Below, one piece after another: positions 58,402 through 64,000 of a DNA stretch of 64,000 nucleotides. The stretch's first letter is position 1. Each line of letters starts with the position of its first letter. The stretch comes from JAGXIT01 sp049293335. GTDB lineage: Bacteria > Patescibacteriota > Saccharimonadia > Saccharimonadales > UBA4665. The position numbers and the translations under genes were made by a program. The notes under the pieces were generated by a model. That model searched no databases and was not told where the DNA came from. It saw only the letters and a list, made by a program, of their open reading frames with translations. The stretch lies in NCBI GenBank assembly GCA_049293335.1, contig JBATSO010000040.1, positions 1-64,000 on the forward strand, given 5' to 3'.

Positions 58402-61400
58402 ATGGCGACAGCAAAAACGGATAGCAAGAGAGTGGGGGATAGGGCTTTAAGGCCTTCGGATTATGTGCATCTGCATAATCATACGCAGTTTAGTTTGCTT
58501 GATGGGTTGACCAAAATTCCGGAACTCGTGGCGTTTGCCAAAGAACAGGGCATGCCAGCCGTGGCTATGACAGACCACGGTACCTTGAGTGGTGCTATTG
58601 AGTTTTATAAGGAGTGTAAGGCTCAAGATGTTAAACCAATAATTGGCATAGAAACATACGTAGCCGCTCGCCGCCATACCGACAAAGACCCCCAGAAAGA
58701 CAAAAATCGTTTTCACCTGATTTTGCTAGCTATGAACAATACGGGCTATCAAAACCTTATGAAACTCAGCACCATTGCCAACTTGGAAGGTTTTTATTAT
58801 TTCCCCAGGGTTGACCATGAGTTGCTTGAGCAGTACGGCCAAGGCCTGATTGTCATGAGTGCTTGCATGGGTGGCGAAGTAGGCGATGCTCTTAAGAACG
58901 ACGATTACGCTAAGGCCAAAGAGGTTGCAGAGTGGTACAAAAAGGTGTTTGGAGACCGCTATTACCTCGAGGTGCAAGACCATGGTCATCCAGACGCGCC
59001 GTCACACAGTGTGCAGCAAAAACAAGTGAATGACGGTGTTTTTAAGCTTGCCAAAGAGCTGGATATTCCTGTGGTGGTAACCTGCGACGCACACTATTTA
59101 CGCCACGCCGACCAAGACGCGCACGAAATTTTGCTATGTGTTGGCACAGGCGCATTTTTGGCCGACGAAAAGCGCATGAGCTTGAAAGAATATGAACTGC
59201 ACGTTATTCCGCCAGATGAACTGATTGCGCGTTGGGGCGAAGACCACCCCGAAGTTATAGCCAGTACGCGCGTGCTGGCAGAGCGTTGTGAGGTTACCAT
59301 TGAACTGGGTAATATTTTAATTCCAAAGTTTCCCGTACCAGAGGGTGAGACCGAAAAATCGTTTCTCGATACGCTGACCTACCGTGGTTTGGCCTGGCGT
59401 TACGGTGGCGTCAAAGAGGAAGAAGCCAAAGAACTTTCGGTGACAGCCGCAAAAAAAGTAATACCCAAGCCAGTGCTGGAGCGAGCCGAATACGAGCTTA
59501 GCGTGGTTGATGGCATGGGGTTCAACGGCTACTTTTTGATCGTGCAAGATTTTATAAACTGGGGCAAAGCAAAGGGGATTATTTTTGGGCCAGGCCGTGG
59601 TAGTGCGGCTGGTTCAATCATTGCCTACGCCGTGCGCATAACCGACCTTGACCCCATAAAATACGGGCTGCTTTTTGAACGATTTTTAAACCCCGACCGT
59701 ATAAGCATGCCCGATATTGACGTCGATATTCAAGACTCGCGCCGCGATGAAGTTATTGCCTATTGCGCCGACAAATACGGCCATGACCGTGTGTCCAACA
59801 TCGTGACGTTTGGTCGAATGTTTGCTCGCAACGCCGTGCGCGATGTTGCACGCGTGCTACAGGTACCCTACGCCGACGCCGATCGTCTAGCCAAAATGAT
59901 TCCGGCACCCGTCCAGGGTCGCCACATTCCACTTGCAAAATCTATTAAAGAAGACGTAGACCTGCGGCGAGAGTACGAAACCAACGAAGTCAGCAAGCAG
60001 GTCATTGATTACGCCATGATTTTGGAAGGCACGGTGCGCAGCCACGGTGTACACGCTTGCGGCGTGGTGATTGCGCCCGATACACTCGTTGAATATGTGC
60101 CACTTGAACAGGCTCAAAAAGGTGTGGTAGCCACGCAGTTCCCCATGAACCAAATTGAGGAAATTGGCTTGCTCAAGATGGATTTTTTGGGGCTCTCTAA
60201 CCTGACTATCATCAAAAATGCGCTGCGTATTATAAAAAAAGTGTACGGTGTCGAAATAGATATTACCGCCATTCCGTTGGACGACACGAAAACCTTTGAA
60301 CTTTTGCAGCGGGGTGACACAACGGGCGTGTTTCAGTTTGAATCGGCCGGCATGAAGCGCTATTTGCGAGACCTAAAGCCCACCGAATTCGACGATGTGA
60401 TTGCCATGGGTGCACTGTACCGACCGGGGCCACTCAGCGCGGGGCTAACCGATAGTTTTATAAAGCGCAAAAACAACCTCGAGCCAACGGTCTACGCTCA
60501 CCCACTTATGCAAAATGCACTTTCCACTACGTTTGGTGTGCTGGTGTACCAGGAACAGGTGATGCAAATTAGCCGCGACGTCTGTGGATTTACAGGTGGT
60601 GAGGCCGATACGCTCCGCAAAGCCATTGGTAAAAAAAAGCACGATGTCATGAATAAAATGCAGGTTAAATTTGTAGAAGGGGCGGTGAAAAACGGCGTGC
60701 CACGGCCAGTTATTGAAAAGTTTTGGCATGATCTACTAGGGTTTGCCGACTACTGCTTTAACAAATCACACTCTGCCTGCTACGGCATGATTAGCTACCA
60801 AACAGCTTACCTAAAAGCACATTACCCCGACGCATTTATGGCGGCGCTCATGACCAGCGACTACGACGACACCGACCGCTTAAGTATAGAAATAGCCGAA
60901 TGTAAAAAAATGGGGTTACGCGTACTGCCCCCCGATATAAATGAATCGTTTGGTGACTTTGCGATTATAAAAGACAAAAAACAAATTCGCTTTGGCATGA
61001 ACGCCATCAAAAACGTGGGTCACGGCGCGGTCGATGAAATAACGCGGGCGCGTGAAAATGGGGCGTTTACGAGCATCGAGGATTTTATTGCCGCCGTGAA
61101 CACACGGGTTGTAAACCGAAAAGCGCTCGAAAGTTTGGCGCGGTCAGGGGCGTTTGATTCGTTTCTCGATAGGTCAACTGTGCTCCACAACCTTGACGTT
61201 ATACTTGCGTACGGTCAACGACTACAAAAGGAACGGGCCAGTGGCCAAACCGACATATTTGGCGGCCTCATAGAAGACAGTGTGTCGGCTAAACCAACAC
61301 TTAAACTCCATCCTCCCGAAACAAAACATAGTCCAAGAGAACTTTTAGGATGGGAGCGCGAGTTGCTGGGGTTGTACTTAAGCCAGCAGCCTCTCGAGGC

Positions 61401-62061
61401 ATTTTCGGCGCTTCTGGCCGAAAAGACTATTCCGCTCAGTACGCTTCATACCGACCACGAGGGTAAGGCTGTGGTCGTTGGCGGCGTAGTAACAGAAATG
61501 CGTGAAATAACGACTAAAAAGGGCCAGCGGATGGCTTTTGTAAAAATAGAGGACGAACATGGCGACCTAGAGGTTATACTTTTTCCGTCGGCCTACCAGC
61601 AAACGATTGGTTTGTGGGAACGCGACCGCATTGTGATTGTACGGGGCAAAATAAGCACCAAGGACCGCGAGGGTACGGTTGGCAAGGAAATAAAATTGCT
61701 GGTTGACGATGCGCGTGAAGTTACCCATGAGCAAGCTGCGGCCTACCAGGCAACTGGTCGTAAGCCTCGGGTGCCCAAAGCCTCTAAAGCCAAAACCTCA
61801 AAGAAGACATCGGCAACAACCGAAGTATCTGCCAAGCCGCGGCGCCTTTACATTCGGTTACAAAAAAGCGATGACACACAACTATTACAGCGCCTTAAAC
61901 AAATTGTCGACACAAATGCTGGCCACCACGAAGTTGTACTAGTGCTTGGACCCGATACTGCCAAACAAGCCGTAAAACTGCCAAGCAGGGTGACAGATAC
62001 AGCCGAAATTATTGCTGAATTTAGCGAGCTCGTCGGCGCCGAAAACGTGAAAGTCCAATAA
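58402..62061 (+). CDS. dnaE: DNA polymerase III subunit alpha
   Basis: Replicative polymerase, 1219 aa with this start. PHP domain at the N-terminus (HLHNHTQFSLLDG, AMTDHG), polymerase core with GPGRGSAAGSIIAY and the catalytic Asps in MPDIDVDIQDSRRDEVI, then QFPMNQIEEIGLLKMDFLGL, helix-hairpin-helix, OB fold (VVVGGVVTEMREITTKKGQRM) and a C-terminal tail. An in-frame extension to 58357 overlaps the hairpin and is rejected. The ATG lacks a ribosome site; ATATACACT abuts it too closely to be its -10 box. Confidence 0.97.
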   Translation: MATAKTDSKRVGDRALRPSDYVHLHNHTQFSLLDGLTKIPELVAFAKEQGMPAVAMTDHGTLSGAIEFYKECKAQDVKPIIGIETYVAARRHTDKDPQKDKNRFHLILLAMNNTGYQNLMKLSTIANLEGFYYFPRVDHELLEQYGQGLIVMSACMGGEVGDALKNDDYAKAKEVAEWYKKVFGDRYYLEVQDHGHPDAPSHSVQQKQVNDGVFKLAKELDIPVVVTCDAHYLRHADQDAHEILLCVGTGAFLADEKRMSLKEYELHVIPPDELIARWGEDHPEVIASTRVLAERCEVTIELGNILIPKFPVPEGETEKSFLDTLTYRGLAWRYGGVKEEEAKELSVTAAKKVIPKPVLERAEYELSVVDGMGFNGYFLIVQDFINWGKAKGIIFGPGRGSAAGSIIAYAVRITDLDPIKYGLLFERFLNPDRISMPDIDVDIQDSRRDEVIAYCADKYGHDRVSNIVTFGRMFARNAVRDVARVLQVPYADADRLAKMIPAPVQGRHIPLAKSIKEDVDLRREYETNEVSKQVIDYAMILEGTVRSHGVHACGVVIAPDTLVEYVPLEQAQKGVVATQFPMNQIEEIGLLKMDFLGLSNLTIIKNALRIIKKVYGVEIDITAIPLDDTKTFELLQRGDTTGVFQFESAGMKRYLRDLKPTEFDDVIAMGALYRPGPLSAGLTDSFIKRKNNLEPTVYAHPLMQNALSTTFGVLVYQEQVMQISRDVCGFTGGEADTLRKAIGKKKHDVMNKMQVKFVEGAVKNGVPRPVIEKFWHDLLGFADYCFNKSHSACYGMISYQTAYLKAHYPDAFMAALMTSDYDDTDRLSIEIAECKKMGLRVLPPDINESFGDFAIIKDKKQIRFGMNAIKNVGHGAVDEITRARENGAFTSIEDFIAAVNTRVVNRKALESLARSGAFDSFLDRSTVLHNLDVILAYGQRLQKERASGQTDIFGGLIEDSVSAKPTLKLHPPETKHSPRELLGWERELLGLYLSQQPLEAFSALLAEKTIPLSTLHTDHEGKAVVVGGVVTEMREITTKKGQRMAFVKIEDEHGDLEVILFPSAYQQTIGLWERDRIVIVRGKISTKDREGTVGKEIKLLVDDAREVTHEQAAAYQATGRKPRVPKASKAKTSKKTSATTEVSAKPRRLYIRLQKSDDTQLLQRLKQIVDTNAGHHEVVLVLGPDTAKQAVKLPSRVTDTAEIIAEFSELVGAENVKVQ

Positions 62062-62064
62062 GCT

Positions 62065-63177
62065 TTAGCGGATAGTACCTGTTGTTTGTAGCAGTATGTA
62101 CCCAAGCACTACAAGCGCGATAAAGCTGATGTCGAGAATAGGATGATGCAATATAAACTGCTCGCCTTTAGTGAGTACTTTGTGCCAAGCTAGGCTATGT
62201 CGCAGCAAGAAGGCTAAGAGCGCAATGCTGGCTACCATACTCACGGCAAACTGACTCCAGCCAACATTACTGGCAGCAAGTAGCTGCACGCGACTAATTT
62301 TTTGTGGAGCGACCGTGTCGGCAGCTTTGGCGGCAACTGGTGAGTCGCCTTGTTTGGTTGCATTTTTAGGCAACTCAATGTCTGGTGCTGGCGCTGGCTG
62401 GGTTGTGGGTGTTTCGGCGGGTGTTTCTGGGGCGGCTTGAGGTGCTGGTGCAGTAGTGGGGGTTGCTTGCTTGGTTGCCACTGGTGTGGGTGTGGTTCGA
62501 GTGGTTGGGGCGGTTGTAACTGGTGCTGGAGCTGGCGTAGGCGCTGGCGCTGGTGATGGTTCAGGGGCTGGTGCAGCAACCACAGTCGGCTGGGCGTACA
62601 TGGCGACCACAATGGTTTCTGGCCCACCGTTTTGATAATTGGGCGAATTCGCAACCCCAAAACCAACTTCTTGGAAGGTGGTGTTCAAAATGTTTGCTCG
62701 GTGGCCTGGGCTGTTCATCCAGCCTGTTATGGTGTCGCCTGCGGTCGAAAACCCATAAGCCAAGTTTTCGCCAGCAGTTTGGTAACTATACCCAACGGCG
62801 ACTATAAACGTCCAGGGTGCTTGACCGTCGGGAGTATTATGCGACCAATAGTCTCGTGCCACCATGTCGTTGGCTTTGTTTTGCGCGGCCTGAGACAGCA
62901 CGCTGTTTAATGCAAGGCGCCCAAGTCCATTGGCAGCTCGTTGGTCATTGGTGCCGCTTAAAAGGCCACTTACGCTCATACTCGTAGCGTAACCAAGTAC
63001 ACTGCGGTTGATGTTGGTCAACCAGGAGTTGCAAACAATTCCCAGTGTAATGATGGCAATTATCGGCAGGTACGGCCAATACGGCTGGGCATAGCTGCGG
63101 GTTTGTTTATGGTGTCGAGCGACTCTTTTACGGTTTGGTGTGGGCGAACGTCGTGGTTTGTTTTTTGCTAACGTCAT
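62065..63177 (-). CDS. CAP-domain (SCP/PR1) surface protein
   Basis: 370 aa. A basic N-terminus is followed by a membrane helix (about 34-54). A CAP domain spans about 70-200, with NDQRAANGLGRLALNSVLSQAAQ, the histidine in YWSHNTPDG, GENLAYGF and SPGHRANILNTTFQEVGFGV. A Pro/Ala/Thr-rich stalk (about 205-285) and two more hydrophobic segments (about 308-330 and 345-365) end the protein. It is probably surface exposed; CAP proteins have diverse binding roles. Confidence 0.9.
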   Translation of the reverse strand: MTLAKNKPRRSPTPNRKRVARHHKQTRSYAQPYWPYLPIIAIITLGIVCNSWLTNINRSVLGYATSMSVSGLLSGTNDQRAANGLGRLALNSVLSQAAQNKANDMVARDYWSHNTPDGQAPWTFIVAVGYSYQTAGENLAYGFSTAGDTITGWMNSPGHRANILNTTFQEVGFGVANSPNYQNGGPETIVVAMYAQPTVVAAPAPEPSPAPAPTPAPAPVTTAPTTRTTPTPVATKQATPTTAPAPQAAPETPAETPTTQPAPAPDIELPKNATKQGDSPVAAKAADTVAPQKISRVQLLAASNVGWSQFAVSMVASIALLAFLLRHSLAWHKVLTKGEQFILHHPILDISFIALVVLGYILLQTTGTIR

Positions 63178-63215
63178 ATGTTTTGGTTATGGTTATATAC
63201 GTAAGAACTATAGCA

Positions 63216-63722
63216 TTACATACTAAAAGGCGCAAATCGAACATGGTACAGAGCAATGGCGGCGGCCTGCACGACATTGAGCGATTCTTTTTGGCCTTGC
63301 TGCGGAATTTCTACGGTGAAACTACACCTTTTTAGAAGTTGCTGCTCAATACCCTCAACTTCACGCCCAAGTAGTAGAGCAATTTTTTGCGGTGGCACCC
63401 AAGCTGGTAGAGCAAAGCTATCTGCCGTTTGTTCAAGAGCAACAATGGCGTAGCCTTCTTTTTGTAAACGGTCTAGTGTATCTACAACCTCCGCTTGATG
63501 TTCCCAAGTTACGAGCTGTTCGGCACCGAGTGCGGTTTTGTGAATTTGACTCGTTAGTTTCTGCGCAACGTGCGGCAGACGGTCGTCGTCTGGCTGCACA
63601 GGGTAGGGCGTATAGCCTGTCAGGTACACTTTTTGCACACCTAAACATTCCGCGGTGCGGAGCAGCGCCCCCACATTGTGTGTGCTTCGTATATCATGGG
63701 CAATAATAACAATATCTCTCAC
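63216..63722 (-). CDS. SpoU/TrmH family RNA methyltransferase
   Basis: SPOUT-fold 2'-O-ribose methyltransferase, 168 aa, acting on tRNA or rRNA. Motif 1 is STHNVGALLRTAECLG, motif 2 is ALLLGREVEGIEQQLL and motif 3 is SLNVVQAAAIALYH, the SAM-binding trefoil knot. The open frame reaches 63818, but a GTG at 63722 is preferred: TATACT (minus strand, 63733-63738) is 10 nt upstream and the protein then starts directly at the first strand (VRDIVIIAHDIRS). Confidence 0.9.
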   Translation of the reverse strand: MRDIVIIAHDIRSTHNVGALLRTAECLGVQKVYLTGYTPYPVQPDDDRLPHVAQKLTSQIHKTALGAEQLVTWEHQAEVVDTLDRLQKEGYAIVALEQTADSFALPAWVPPQKIALLLGREVEGIEQQLLKRCSFTVEIPQQGQKESLNVVQAAAIALYHVRFAPFSM

Positions 63723-63847
63723 TGTAAGCGATAGTATACCTCGCGCGTGACACACCTGTCGAACTGAGTCAAAGTCTGAGACCATGGGTCGTAAAACCCT
63801 TGCAAAACCTTTCGCCAAAAACCATAACCAGTTATACTACCAAGCAT

Positions 63848-64000
63848 ATGAGTCAAGATGCCAGACGAGACGAAGAGCAGGCGACCGAGCGGCGCGCCCA
63901 AGTGCTACAGGTGCCTTATTTAAACACGGCGTTGCTTATTGATAAGCCGTTATTTAAAGAAATCCTTACTAATGAACAAATGCACCAGTACCGCATTATT
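63848..64000 (+). CDS. Probable type IV pilus/type II secretion ATPase (PilB/GspE), N-terminal fragment
   Basis: 51 codons before the window ends. ERRAQVLQVPYLNTALL resembles the N-terminal MshEN-type region of PilB/GspE ATPases (ERRA-x-x-LG-x-PY), which powers pilin assembly; type IV pili are common in CPR bacteria. TATACT lies 9 nt before the ATG (leaderless). The catalytic domain is beyond the window, so the call is tentative. Confidence 0.5.
   Translation, partial: MSQDARRDEEQATERRAQVLQVPYLNTALLIDKPLFKEILTNEQMHQYRII

Noticed and set aside
62350..62666. Low-complexity Cys/Trp- or Pro/Gln-rich frames opposite or beside the CAP protein stalk
   Set aside because: They arise from alternate frames of the Pro/Ala/Thr-rich linker.
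1..64000. UGA read as glycine (code 25)
   Set aside because: TGA ends gatA, galU, cdd, the SPFH gene and the orphan at 24713 at expected lengths.

Overview
The window reads as a chromosomal segment of a small-genome bacterium of the Patescibacteria (CPR) radiation, most probably Saccharibacteria/TM7-like. This is inferred from dense gene packing, a transketolase split into two chains, single-copy housekeeping genes with shortened or TTG/GTG starts, many short unrecognised proteins, and almost no mobile DNA. TGA is used as a normal stop (gatA, galU, cdd, the SPFH gene), so the UGA=Gly code of Gracilibacteria/Absconditabacteria is excluded. No rRNA, tRNA or CRISPR array was found.

Layout. 1-9.3 kb: queuosine-precursor transporter (partial), CPA2 antiporter, membrane proteins, alpha/beta hydrolase, GNAT, a divergent Fur-type regulator/ZIP transporter pair, and rmuC. 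9.3-14.1 kb: a structured intergenic element (copy A), inositol-phosphate synthase divergent from a LysR regulator, uppP and a GH63-like glycosidase. 14.3-16.9 kb: the most accessory-looking stretch, with orphan small proteins, an IS4-like transposase remnant and a 25-bp palindromic repeat in two copies. 16.9-24.7 kb: yajQ, a phosphoribosyltransferase, a secreted coiled-coil pair, pheS-cdd-NYN fragment-pheT, a cupin and a 23-residue cysteine-rich peptide. 24.8-30.5 kb: an ABC exporter, then an SPFH gene translationally coupled to a kinase-phosphatase-ligase RNA repair enzyme, then an HTH-Nudix protein. 30.5-36.3 kb: two FKBP isomerases, a glutaredoxin-like protein and thioredoxin reductase around a four-helix-bundle gene, a flavin reductase and GDPD. 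36.3-45.7 kb: a central carbon cluster (ppa, Nudix, gapdh, two rpiB-like genes, rpe, nadD-like, tktN, inositol-monophosphatase-like, tktC, class II aldolase, PfkB kinase). 45.7-46.3 kb: 600 bp without a gene, holding copy B of the structured element and heptamer repeats. 46.3-64 kb: an orphan protein, LOG, uvrB, a RelBE-type toxin-antitoxin pair, a third FKBP, gatC-gatA-(HEPN-like)-gatB, galU, YtxH-like proteins, dnaE, a CAP-domain protein, an SpoU methyltransferase and the start of a probable PilB/GspE ATPase.

How it works together. The carbon cluster supplies lower glycolysis plus the non-oxidative pentose phosphate interconversions. GatCAB and PheST serve translation. UvrB, RmuC and DnaE serve DNA repair and replication. 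The SPFH/kinase-phosphatase-ligase pair looks like an RNA repair module. Expression logic is visible in the sequence: many first genes of transcription units carry a TATACT/TATAAT-like -10 box only 6-11 nt before the start codon, with no Shine-Dalgarno (leaderless). Genes inside operons carry GGAG-type sites or ATGA/TAATG overlaps.

The most unusual signal is a roughly 260-nt intergenic element present twice (about 9361-9640 and 45841-46092). Its single-stranded segments are conserved, while its stems differ in sequence but stay paired. This is the signature of a structured RNA that I cannot match to a known family.
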